A stretch of DNA of 10,931 nt from NCBI GenBank assembly GCA_021789355.1, contig JAJYJR010000135.1:1-10931 (forward strand). Reading direction: 5' to 3'. The translations under genes and the position numbers were made by a program. Shown here piece by piece: positions 1 to 6,000 of this stretch (the first letter of the stretch is position 1; each line of letters starts with the position of its first letter). The notes under the pieces are model-generated. The model saw only the letters and a program-made list of their open reading frames with translations, had not been told where the DNA came from and made no database searches. The DNA comes from Chloroflexota bacterium (GTDB lineage: Bacteria; Chloroflexota; Limnocylindria; Limnocylindrales; CSP1-4).

Positions 1-311
1 CCCGACCAGATCAGAGGCGCCGACCCCACTTGCCGGACGGGGATGACCGCTCGGTTGCCGCCACCGCCGCCAGCCAGCTGTGTCCATGGCCGCGTGGACA
101 CCCACGGGAAGACCTCGCGGGCGGCGCTGTCCGATGGGCAGTCTTCGGCCCAGCAAGCTCTCGCTGGCCAGCTCGGTAACCGGTGCGAGACTCGATCTAC
201 GTCTGGACGTGAGGGCCACCGAGGAACAGGTTGGGTTGTTCTGCGGGTGGTGACAGGCCGGTCCGCTCGTGCAGGGCAGTGTCGGCGAGCCGCGCCTCGC
301 GTCAAGGCCCC
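1..311. other. No intact gene; probable decayed DNA
   Basis: No reading frame here combines a start, a ribosome binding site and protein-like composition. The open frames are only what high GC content produces. One short plus-strand stretch at about 195-252 reads RLDLRLDVRATEEQVGLFCG before a stop. This faintly recalls the start of DUF1778-type antitoxins (RLxLRVxxEQ), but it is too short and too isolated to call. Bases of about 250-311 may hold a further frameshifted tail of the decayed GYD-domain gene that follows, because a minus-strand reading gives scraps similar to the usual GARGS...TLP end of that family. I see no repeats or RNA genes. Confidence 0.5.
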
Positions 312-490
312 CTACTTGCGGTCGTCGGGCGTCTCGACCATGCTCAGTACGTCATGGGTCCCCGGCACGGTCTACTGGCTGAGGACCGTGACACCGAGGG
401 TGAGGATCTCGTCGTCGACCTGCGTGATCCGCTGCGAGCGCGAGGTGATGGTTCGCTGGTCATGGTCGACACGACGATGAGCGTCGCCAC
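312..490 (-). pseudogene. Decayed GYD-domain protein gene
   Basis: Two overlapping minus-strand frames together rebuild most of a GYD-domain protein, a small ferredoxin-like alpha/beta family of about 90-100 residues. The first frame starts at GTG 490 and reads VATLIVVSTMTS, matching the usual M-A-T-[FYL]-I-V-L-[ST]-x-[LM]-T opening. Near 451-470 the match moves to another frame, which reads RTITSRSQRITQVDDEIL and then LGVTVLSQ-stop-TVPGTHDVLSMVETPDDRK. This corresponds to the family's RPERIxEVNxExxxxG, KVLxQYAVLGxYDFVxIVEAPD blocks. The stop is TAG at 372-374, exactly where the family has Tyr (TAC or TAT). The frame then ends at 312-314, before the C-terminal third. A frameshift plus a nonsense codon in a recognisable domain means a pseudogene. 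The family assignment is from memory of its consensus and has not been searched. The biochemical role of the family is not established. Confidence 0.7.
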
Positions 491-747
491 GGCAGCACCC
501 TTGGCCTCCGCGGCGGGCCGCCCGACGAGTCTGGCCCCGCTGCCTGCCCGGCCTGTCGTGGGGTCAACGGCTCGCTCCGGGGCGCGGCAGTGCAGGTTCG
601 CCACCACTCCCCGGTGCGCGCGACGCTTCGCCGGACACGAACGGGGGCGTGAGGCGTTCGGCCCGTTCGGCGGGCCGGGCATGGCCCGATCGTGGCCGCG
701 GTACCGTGGGCGGGGTGGTGCCAGCCGGGCGCCCGAGGCCGGGGAGG
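491..747. other. No gene recognised between two gene remnants
   Basis: Open frames run through on both strands, but they have no ribosome binding site, no recognisable domain and a composition rich in Arg, Pro and Gly, typical of non-coding high-GC DNA. The segment separates the decayed GYD gene (minus) from the possible adenosine-specific kinase start (plus). It could hold the former promoters of both, but no clear -35/-10 pair is visible. Confidence 0.4.
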
Positions 748-805
748 ATGCGACACGGAGCTCCGGACAGTCCAGATCGAGAAGCCCGAGAACCTGAACG
801 TGCCG
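748..805 (+). pseudogene. Possible 5' scrap of an adenosine-specific kinase gene
   Basis: The frame beginning at 752 reads DTELRTVQIEKPENLNV. It closely resembles the N-terminus of the adenosine-specific kinase family (DUF355/Adenosine_kin), which opens with E-L-K-T-V-x-I-E-K-P-x-x-L-N-V followed by I-x-G-Q-x-H-F-I-K. Here the resemblance stops after about 17 residues: the GQxHFIK block is absent and the frame goes on without family features. A GGGGAGG and an ATG lie at 741-750, one base out of frame with the match, as if one base had been inserted at 751. I read this as the surviving start of a lost gene. The match is short and rests on memory of the consensus, so chance similarity is possible. 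Confidence 0.35.
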
Positions 806-838
806 GACGACACCATCAACCCCCCGCAGGGCACGCTA

Positions 839-1054
839 TCACCAGAGCATGGTCGGGTGGGACATGACCCAGTACAGCGTGGCCGCTGCGAAGGCCGAGA
901 TCGCTGCCACGACCGCCTGCTTCCGGCCGGACGGCGGCGCCTGGATCACGGCCCACGCGTGGCCGCTCACGAGCTGGTGCGCGACGCTGACACCAGCGAA
1001 CCAGGGCGGGAGCTTCACAGCGTTCTTCCACCGGTCGTGGGGGTCCAAGCTCAT
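839..1054 (-). pseudogene. Unassigned open stretch, possible small alpha/beta protein remnant
   Basis: An open frame of 71 codons starts at ATG 1054 and ends at TAG 839. It contains a protein-like stretch (GHAWAVIQAPP, then AVVAAISAFAAATL) whose strand-helix rhythm recalls small ferredoxin-like proteins such as the DUF3303 or GYD groups. The assignment is weak. The plus strand carries a 70-codon frame over nearly the same bases (849-1061), and the two share third codon positions, so GC at third positions cannot tell them apart. Neither start has a ribosome binding site. I lean to the minus strand because its hydrophobic pattern looks more natural. It may be the end of a decayed gene, like its neighbours, or simply non-coding. 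Confidence 0.2.
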
Positions 1055-1061
1055 CGAGTGA

Positions 1062-1444
1062 CGGTCGGGTCGACGATCGGCTCGACGGCCGGTGCGCCAC
1101 TCCTGAGGCAGCGCGGCGGCGTCCGGGACGGGCCACCGCCGCGTGAGTCCGACCCATGTCAGGAATAGCGGCCCGGCAGTCGGGATCTAACCAACGCCGG
1201 GCCGTCGACCACGGCGATCGGGCCTTCCGTCTCTGGTGACATCTCCGCACCCTCGCCCAGGTTGGCATCCTCGCGCTCGCCCACGGGCTGGAGGGTCAAC
1301 CTTCCCTTGTACCGGTCCTCGGGTCCCCGGACTGACTGGTCGCGCGTTCGGGGATTGCTCGACCGTTCGACGGCGGAGGCGCAGGATGGGCGCTGTCCGG
1401 CGCGGGCGAGGTTGGCACCGTGCCGCGAGCGCGGAGGCAGTGCG
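1062..1444. other. Intergenic stretch upstream of the PDZ gene; no clear gene
   Basis: No convincing gene is present. On the minus strand, about 1159-1320 reads somewhat protein-like (for example GRLTLQPVGEREDANLGEG and GPIAVVDGPALVRSRLPG) and ends in a stop, but there is no start with a ribosome binding site. It may be another remnant. On the plus strand the frame of the PDZ gene is open from 1262, but the added N-terminal residues are Arg/Pro-rich and the ribosome binding site at 1433-1437 points to a later start. The promoter of the PDZ gene should lie in this stretch; I cannot identify it. Confidence 0.4.
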
Positions 1445-2251
1445 GTGACCCACAGGGCGGGACGCGAGGGTCGCGTGGGCGATCCTGTGCGTGATGGACT
1501 CGTCGAGCTCGTCGCCATCGAAACCCGGACCGTCGACTCACTGAGCGCCTGGGACGCGGTCGTGGGCGACGGCGGGGACGTGGCGGAGACGATCGCTGGG
1601 ATGCGCAGGGCTGCCGCCTCCCGCCGCGACGCGCTCGAACGTCGGATCGGGCTCATCGGGGCAAGCGGCCGCGGCGCGATCGAGTCCGGGGTCGTACCTG
1701 CGCCGCCCTCCTCCCCATCCGACGCGCTGCGCCGGGCCGCCGCCTTCGCGCTCGACGCCGCGTCCACGTACGAGGCGGTCTACCTTGCCGCCCGCCTCGG
1801 GTACGACGACGACACCTGCGCGCTGCTCGAGGCACAGCTGGCCGACTGCGTGGCGGGCCTCGCGGCCGCCCGCCGGGCGCTCCCGCACGCGGTCGCGCGG
1901 GAACTCGCGGAGGTCGGCGCGATCTGCACCTGCCGATGCCCGATGTGCAGCATCGGGCTGTGCGGATGCATTCGGGCCACGCGGGCGATCTCCGAGCTCG
2001 GCTGGACCGGGCACGAACCCGGGCCTGCCCGCGGCCTGCTCCTGCAGTCGCCGCCGCGGCCCGGCAGCCAGCTCTCCGAGGCGGGTCTCGCTCAGGGTGA
2101 TCGGGTCCTCTCCGTCGACGGGGACGAGGTGGGTGAGAACGGGGACGTGCAAGCCGCGCTGCGCCGACGCGAGGTCGGGCAGGAGGCCCGCCTCGCGGTG
2201 GAGCGCCCGACGGGCGAGAGGATCGAGATCACGGTGCGACGAGTCGCCTGA
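1445..2251 (+). CDS. Helical protein with six-cysteine cluster and C-terminal PDZ domain
   Basis: This 268-residue protein is intact. The start is GTG 1445 because GGAGG at 1433-1437 lies 7 bases upstream. The frame stays open back to 1262, but that part looks non-coding. Residues 1-160 are mostly helical, Ala/Arg/Glu/Asp-rich, with no signal peptide or membrane segment, so it is probably cytoplasmic. Residues 161-175 hold a dense cysteine cluster, CTCRCPMCSIGLCGC (Cys 161, 163, 165, 168, 173, 175). Residues 196-268 form a PDZ domain: a GLLLQ carboxylate-loop-like strand, SEAGLAQGDRVLSVDG at 211-226, and a final VRRVA strand, as in HtrA-type PDZ domains. No protease domain is attached. The cysteines suggest metal binding or redox chemistry, and the PDZ domain suggests binding of a protein C-terminus; both are inference. 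I do not recognise the N-terminal part. The gene stands alone and converges on the sigma-factor operon. Confidence 0.8.
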   Translation: MTHRAGREGRVGDPVRDGLVELVAIETRTVDSLSAWDAVVGDGGDVAETIAGMRRAAASRRDALERRIGLIGASGRGAIESGVVPAPPSSPSDALRRAAAFALDAASTYEAVYLAARLGYDDDTCALLEAQLADCVAGLAAARRALPHAVARELAEVGAICTCRCPMCSIGLCGCIRATRAISELGWTGHEPGPARGLLLQSPPRPGSQLSEAGLAQGDRVLSVDGDEVGENGDVQAALRRREVGQEARLAVERPTGERIEITVRRVA

Positions 2252-2301
2252 CCAGCGGGGCGTGGGAGAGACCGTTCCCTTGCCGGGGTGCCTCCTCGAT
2301 T

Positions 2302-2320
2302 GGCAGGCGGCAGGCCTGCC
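2302..2320. terminator. GC hairpin between convergent genes, possible bidirectional terminator
   Basis: GGCAGGC at 2302-2308 pairs perfectly with GCCTGCC at 2314-2320 around a 5-base loop, giving a 7-bp all-but-one G/C stem. It sits in the 105-bp gap between the stop of the PDZ gene (2251) and the stop of the lipoprotein gene (2357), where terminators for both directions are expected. There is no T-run on either side, so it would be a non-canonical terminator. Confidence 0.35.
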
Positions 2321-2356
2321 CGGTATGGCCGCTTCGATCGCCTGACCGGTCTTCGG

Positions 2357-3073
2357 CTAGCTCGCCGGTTCGATCCAGGCCAGCACCTCGTAGTCCTCGC
2401 CGGTCGGCCCCGTGGTCATCGTCTCGCTCAGCCGCAGTCCAGCGTAGCCGCCGCTCCCGCTGAGCACCGCTCCGACATGGTGCGTCCCCTCCGGGTACGA
2501 CGCCTCCGCGAAGGCGGCATAGCGCCCTTCCCAGCTTCCCGCGTCAGTCACGAGCCTCGCGCTGCCCCAGAGGAAGGCGCTCGCGTCGCTCAGGACGTTG
2601 ACGTTGACCTCGACGGTCTGCGTCCCGGCCACGCGGGCGTCCGCGCTCGATACCTCGCAGACGATCTCGGAATTGCGCCACTGGCCCGGGCCCGCTGAGG
2701 TCGCGTACACGGTCTGTTTGCAGACGGCGCGGCCGACGATCGTGGCCTCGGCAGCAGGGCTCCCTGGCACAGCGACGGGCGGTCCGACGGTGACACGCAC
2801 AACGGCCTCCGGCGTGGAAGCCGCGGTTGGCGTTGGGGTGATCGTGCTCAACGACGCGGTCGCGCCGGCGGCCGGCGTGGTGCCTGTCGCCGCTGGCGTG
2901 GACACCGGACTGGACGCGCACGCACCCAAGAACCCGGCGATCGACAGGACCGCCAGCGCCCGGACGGTGATCCCGCCGCGCACGCTGGATCGTCGCTGGC
3001 TGTCCCCCGTCCCGTTCCCGATGGTCGAACCGCGGTCCATCGGCAGTCCGCTCTCCGTTGTTCTGCGTCGCAT
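2357..3073 (-). CDS. Secreted lipoprotein with Pro/Thr/Ala-rich linker
   Basis: This 238-residue protein is probably exported and lipid-anchored. The start at ATG 3073 has a strong ribosome binding site, AAGGAGGG at 3078-3085, 4 bases away. The N-terminal leader is unusually long: about 37 polar residues with several Arg, then a hydrophobic stretch (about 38-49) ending in the lipobox LGAC with Cys52. An internal Met13 gives an alternative start. Residues 53-90 are a low-complexity Ala/Thr/Pro/Ser linker, as in surface lipoproteins. Residues 91-238 look like a beta-rich domain, with Cys118 and Cys139 placed to form a disulfide and conserved-looking pieces DARVAGT, WGSARLVTDAGSWEG and GSGGYAGLRL. 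Similar WG...L.NDGGSWEG...GY.GL domains occur in exported proteins of Chloroflexota and actinobacteria, from memory. It is the third gene of the sigma-factor operon, 19 bp behind the repeat protein, so it may be a partner or output of that system. Its function is unknown. Confidence 0.75.
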   Translation of the reverse strand: MRRRTTESGLPMDRGSTIGNGTGDSQRRSSVRGGITVRALAVLSIAGFLGACASSPVSTPAATGTTPAAGATASLSTITPTPTAASTPEAVVRVTVGPPVAVPGSPAAEATIVGRAVCKQTVYATSAGPGQWRNSEIVCEVSSADARVAGTQTVEVNVNVLSDASAFLWGSARLVTDAGSWEGRYAAFAEASYPEGTHHVGAVLSGSGGYAGLRLSETMTTGPTGEDYEVLAWIEPAS

Positions 3074-3092
3074 CGGACCCTCCTTCCAGCCG

Positions 3093-4484
3093 CTACCGTC
3101 TTGCCGGAACCGTCGACAGGTACCGCAGGCCGCCGGGTGCCGCTCCCTCGGGCAGCAACCAGACCGAGGGGATCTCCTCCCAGCCGAGCACGCCGGGCGG
3201 CGGAGGTCCGGCCAACGTTCCGCTCACGAGCAGATCCCGACCGCAGGTGAGCGCGTGCTCGAAGTCGCTGCGTCCGCCCGTGTGCGATGGCCGGCGCGTC
3301 CACGCGATGCCGTCGGCGGAGGTCCAGATGACGCCCCGATACGGGAAGGCGAGGCCACTCGCCGCGGGCTGCGCTGAGACGGCCGGGGAGGCGGCGGCAG
3401 CATCTTCGACGCGTCCGACCGCCACGAACCCGTCGGCCGTGGAGATCATCGACGCGATGATGATCGACCCGATCGGGCCCAGGTCCGGGATCGGCCGCGA
3501 CAGCCACGTGATCCCGTCGCGCGACGTCCACGCCTCCCAGCCCGATCGCCGGGTGCCGAACGCGGTCAGAACCCCGGCCCGGTCCACCGTGACGAAGAAG
3601 ATGCGGGGCCACTGCATGGCGCCCGCCTGAGCCGATGGCGGAGTCGCGTCTGCCGCCGTCGCGACATCGTGTGCGCGCCTCCATGCGACGCCATCGCGTG
3701 ATGTCCAGATCGGTACGCCTGTATCCGCCTCGCCGACCGCTACGAGGCCCACCTCGCTCGCGATCACGTCGTCGAGCCCGTAGAAGTAGCCCTGCTCGGC
3801 GCCCTCGAGCGGCGCGACCCGGGTCCAGCTCGAGCCATCGCCAGAGGTCCAGATCGCGGACACGGATTCGGCGGCGCCGACCGCGACGAGCCGGCCCGCG
3901 CGTACGCCCAGGTCCTTGACGTAGCTGGACGCGTCGATGGCGGCCCCGGACAATCGAAATGGGTCGTCGCCCACCTGCCGCCAGCTGCGCCCGTCCGTTG
4001 AGGTCCACGCCACCACCCCGCCATCGGCGAGCGCCACGTAGCCCGGCCCGCCCGCGGTCACCGCGCGGAGCGCGTCGACGGAGGTGCCGCGGGCCGCCGC
4101 CGGCTCCCAGCGACGACAGTCGGACGAGGACCAGAACGCGGCATGCCCGTTGGCGTCGCGGCCGACGGCCACGTAGCCGCCTGGACCCTCCGCGATGTCG
4201 GCGAACGTGCCGCCGGCCGGCACGTCAAGGAGCTGCCAGCCCGTCGGCGGGCGCGACGACCCCGCGAGGAGCGCTCCGCCGAGGAGCGCCGCCAGGAGCG
4301 CGCCGAGGAGCAGCAGCAGGGCCAGGCGGGACGGCACGGAAATCGGCCAGATCGCGGATCGAGCGACTCGCTGCTGCGCCGCCGCCCGGGTCACGCCGAG
4401 GGCGTCGATCTCGGTGGGGGCCTCGTCGAGGTACTGGCGGTACGCCGCCGCGAAGCGCCGCTCGAAGGCGTCGAACTCAGACAT
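3093..4484 (-). CDS. Membrane-anchored WTSxDGxxW-repeat protein, probable anti-sigma/sensor
   Basis: This protein has 463 residues. Residues 1-48 are a short, probably cytoplasmic helical segment (FERRFAAAYRQYLDEAP). Residues 52-75 are one very hydrophobic membrane segment rich in Leu and Ala. The rest (80-463) lies outside. The outside part carries a repeated motif, [AIV]WTSxDGxxW, at 159-168, 211-220, 259-268, 318-327 and 386-395, with a diverged copy at 117-126 (FWSSSDCRRW) and a worn one near 441. The spacing of about 45-65 residues and the alternating VAVG strands suggest a six- or seven-bladed beta-propeller related to BNR/Asp-box repeats. The ATG (4484) overlaps the sigma-factor stop by 8 bases (ATGTCTGA), implying translational coupling. 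One membrane pass with a small inner domain, encoded directly behind an ECF sigma factor, is the classic anti-sigma layout, so I infer that it holds the sigma factor until the propeller senses a signal. No standard zinc anti-sigma motif (HxxxCxxC) is seen, so this role is unproven. Confidence 0.8.
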   Translation of the reverse strand: MSEFDAFERRFAAAYRQYLDEAPTEIDALGVTRAAAQQRVARSAIWPISVPSRLALLLLLGALLAALLGGALLAGSSRPPTGWQLLDVPAGGTFADIAEGPGGYVAVGRDANGHAAFWSSSDCRRWEPAAARGTSVDALRAVTAGGPGYVALADGGVVAWTSTDGRSWRQVGDDPFRLSGAAIDASSYVKDLGVRAGRLVAVGAAESVSAIWTSGDGSSWTRVAPLEGAEQGYFYGLDDVIASEVGLVAVGEADTGVPIWTSRDGVAWRRAHDVATAADATPPSAQAGAMQWPRIFFVTVDRAGVLTAFGTRRSGWEAWTSRDGITWLSRPIPDLGPIGSIIIASMISTADGFVAVGRVEDAAAASPAVSAQPAASGLAFPYRGVIWTSADGIAWTRRPSHTGGRSDFEHALTCGRDLLVSGTLAGPPPPGVLGWEEIPSVWLLPEGAAPGGLRYLSTVPARR

Positions 4485-5016
4485 CCTCGAGCTCCTTCCG
4501 TAGCCGACCCATGAGCCGCATGAGCCGCGCCCGCACCCCGGAGGCGGAGATCCCGAGCAGCGGAGCGATCTCCGACGAGTCGAGTTCGGCGCCGTACCGA
4601 AGTGCGACGAGCGAGCGCTCCTCCGGGCTGAGCCGGCGCAGCGCGTTGACGAGGTCGAGGCGCCGGATGACTGCCGATGCGTCCGCTCCCTCGTCGTCGG
4701 GCGGATCGAGCTCGATCTCCATGATGTGTCCGCGGTGCCGGCGACGCACGAGGTGTCGCGCCTCGTTCGCCGCCACCGCGATGAGCCACGATCGGAGGTG
4801 TTCGGGTTCCCGCACCGTGCGCAGCCGTCGCCAGGCGATCAGCCAGGCCGCCTGCGCCGCGTCACGGGCCAGCTCGGGTTCGCCGCAGATCCCGTAGGCG
4901 ACCCGCACCATGTCCCCGTGGTAGGTCGCCACCAGGCGAGCAAACGCCGTCTCGTCACCTGCCGCCGCCCGCTGCAGGATCGCGATCGTCGCATCGGCGG
5001 TGACCACGCCCGTCAT
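4477..5016 (-). CDS. ECF-family RNA polymerase sigma factor
   Basis: This 179-residue protein directs RNA polymerase to a small set of promoters. It has the two-domain ECF layout. Region 2 covers about residues 14-92 (FARLVATYHGDMVRVAYGI, then DAAQAAWLIAWRRL and LRSWLIAVAANEARHLVRRR, the core-binding and -10-reading helices). An acidic linker follows (DPPDDEGADAS). Region 4 covers about 120-176 (LSPEERSLVALRYGAEL, then the helix-turn-helix SSEIAPLLGISASGVRARL). The length is normal for the family. The ATG at 5016 is preceded only by a weak AAGG. The stop overlaps the start of the membrane repeat protein, so the pair is translationally coupled and that protein is the likely anti-sigma partner. 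ECF operons are usually self-activated, so the promoter should lie in 5017-5110, but I cannot point to its elements. The family call is very secure; the regulon is unknown. Confidence 0.93.
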   Translation of the reverse strand: MTGVVTADATIAILQRAAAGDETAFARLVATYHGDMVRVAYGICGEPELARDAAQAAWLIAWRRLRTVREPEHLRSWLIAVAANEARHLVRRRHRGHIMEIELDPPDDEGADASAVIRRLDLVNALRRLSPEERSLVALRYGAELDSSEIAPLLGISASGVRARLMRLMGRLRKELEDV

Positions 5017-5593
5017 GCCTTAGAGAGGCTCCGGAGGGCACGAACTGTTGCGCCGCGCCAGGTCGGCCGTCAGCCTCGTCCCTCACGGTAGGGGGCGCCG
5101 GTCGCGCGACCCAGAGCCGTTGATCCTCAACTCGCCAGGGCATGACTCCCGGGTCGCTCTGCCACAGCATTCGCGCCGCCATCCCACCGGGCGGCGACGG
5201 TCTCCGACCGAGCCCGGTCAGCCATCCAACGCGAACCAGCACCACTCGTTGCGCAACCGCTGGTCGTCGAGCACGAGATCCCGAATCTCAGGCAGCGGTC
5301 GTCGCCCCGACGTCGCTGCCGCTGCGGGGCACGGCCCTCGTCGTCGGGTACAACGACCAGTCGCCGCAGTGGGGCGCCTGTAACGTGCCCGTCGGCCTCG
5401 CCTCGGCCATTCGCTTCATCGCGTCACCATGACAGGCACCATCGGTCGCCTCATCGGCGAGCTCTGGCCGAAGCCGTTCAAGAACTCTTCGCCGGTTCAC
5501 GTCGCGCACCGCAGCTGTCGGTCCGTTCGCCACGGAGGCCGTGCTCTTCATGGGCGAGGTCACCGACCCGTCGGCGGCGAAGGGGAGATGAAG
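5017..5593. other. Long stretch without an intact gene
   Basis: No frame here has both a plausible start and a recognisable product. A minus-strand frame at about 5232-5310 reads LPEIRDLVLDDQRLRNEWCW then FALDG-stop, which looks like the end of a real protein. It has no matching start, because upstream the coding-like signal moves to another frame. A plus-strand piece ending at 5591 (FATEAVLFMGEVTDPSAAKG) is similarly suggestive. I read the stretch as decayed coding DNA plus the promoter region of the sigma-factor operon. CCCT-cacggt-AGGG at about 5081-5094 is a small imperfect inverted repeat of uncertain meaning. Confidence 0.4.
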
Positions 5594-5755
5594 ATGCACC
5601 GGCGGATCCACCCCCGCGGCTGCCTCGCATTCATGGTGGCGACCCTCGTGATCGCGAGCTGCGCAGGATCCACCCCGACCCATGGCTCCCGAGCGATGCG
5701 GTGGTGCCGAAGCCGGGACTCGAACCCGGACGAGGTTGCCCTCAACGGTTTTTGA
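5594..5755 (+). pseudogene. Truncated lipoprotein gene start running into tRNA-Leu
   Basis: Starting at ATG 5594, with GGGGAG at 5582-5587 six bases upstream, the frame reads MHRRIHPRGCLAFMVATLVI followed by ASCAGSTPTHGS. This is a textbook lipoprotein signal: basic start, hydrophobic core, lipobox IASC, then a Ser/Thr/Pro linker. An ATG at 5588 in the same frame is possible but lies right against the ribosome binding site. After about 30 residues the frame enters the reverse strand of the tRNA gene and stops at 5753-5755, inside the anticodon. A mature peptide made of tRNA antisense is not credible, so I take it as the 5' end of a lipoprotein gene whose remainder has been lost, with the break at or just before the tRNA 3' end. 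Confidence 0.45.
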
Positions 5756-5788
5756 GACCGTCGCGTCTGCCTGTTCCGCCACTTCGGC
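5702..5788 (-). tRNA. tRNA-Leu (anticodon CAA)
   Basis: The minus strand folds as a complete class II tRNA of 87 bases with the CCA end encoded (5702-5704). The acceptor stem GCCGAAG (5782-5788) pairs perfectly with CTTCGGC (5706-5712). The D arm is GCGGAACAGGCAGACGC. The anticodon arm is ACGGT-CTCAAAA-ACCGT, with anticodon CAA at 5752-5754, reading UUG. The long variable arm TGAGGGCAACCTCGT is typical of Leu, and the T arm is CCGGG-TTCGAGT-CCCGG. All stems are intact, so it should be functional. Its 3' end abuts a truncated lipoprotein-like gene, and the LuxR-type regulator lies divergently beyond its 5' end. Confidence 0.97.
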
Positions 5789-5891
5789 ACTCGTGATTCG
5801 TGCTCGATCTCGTTCTCAGGAGTGGCCCACGTGCCCACGATTGCGGAGCGAGTCGAGCATCGCGGGGCCGATCGTACAACGCCGGCGAACG

Positions 5892-5903
5892 GGGTTCGAA
5901 CCC
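5892..5903. promoter_or_regulatory. Perfect 12-bp palindrome upstream of the LuxR-type gene
   Basis: GGGTTCGAACCC is a perfect 12-bp palindrome about 97 bp before the likely start of the LuxR-type regulator and about 104 bp from the tRNA start. A symmetric site in a divergent intergenic region could be an operator for a dimeric regulator. It also looks like the core of a tRNA T loop, but no tRNA can be folded around it on either strand. Confidence 0.25.
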
Positions 5904-6000
5904 TGACCCGCATCGCATGGAAGACACGGGCTCTCGCCGGGCGAAACGGTGGGATGGCACTTGCGCGCTCCGTGCGCGCGCGACCACGCTTCGACCCGAG

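Noticed and set aside
195..252. Possible DUF1778-type antitoxin start (RLDLRLDVRATEEQ)
   Set aside because: There are under 20 residues, no start codon with a ribosome binding site, an immediate stop and no toxin gene beside it.
2848..4008. Minus-strand 386-codon Arg/Gly-rich frame and the plus-strand frame 3959-4897
   Set aside because: Both are out-of-frame shadows of the repeat protein and sigma-factor genes, with Arg/Pro-rich composition and no domain.
5288..5782. Minus-strand 164-codon frame beginning MAEQADATVSKT
   Set aside because: Its first 27 codons are the tRNA-Leu gene itself read as protein, and the rest is low-quality sequence. It is a typical false ORF over a tRNA.
5870..5945. 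Second tRNA around GGGGTTCGAACCC
   Set aside because: The T-loop-like core is present, but on neither strand can a 5-bp T stem, an acceptor stem or an anticodon arm be built around it. The symmetry of the palindrome explains the resemblance.
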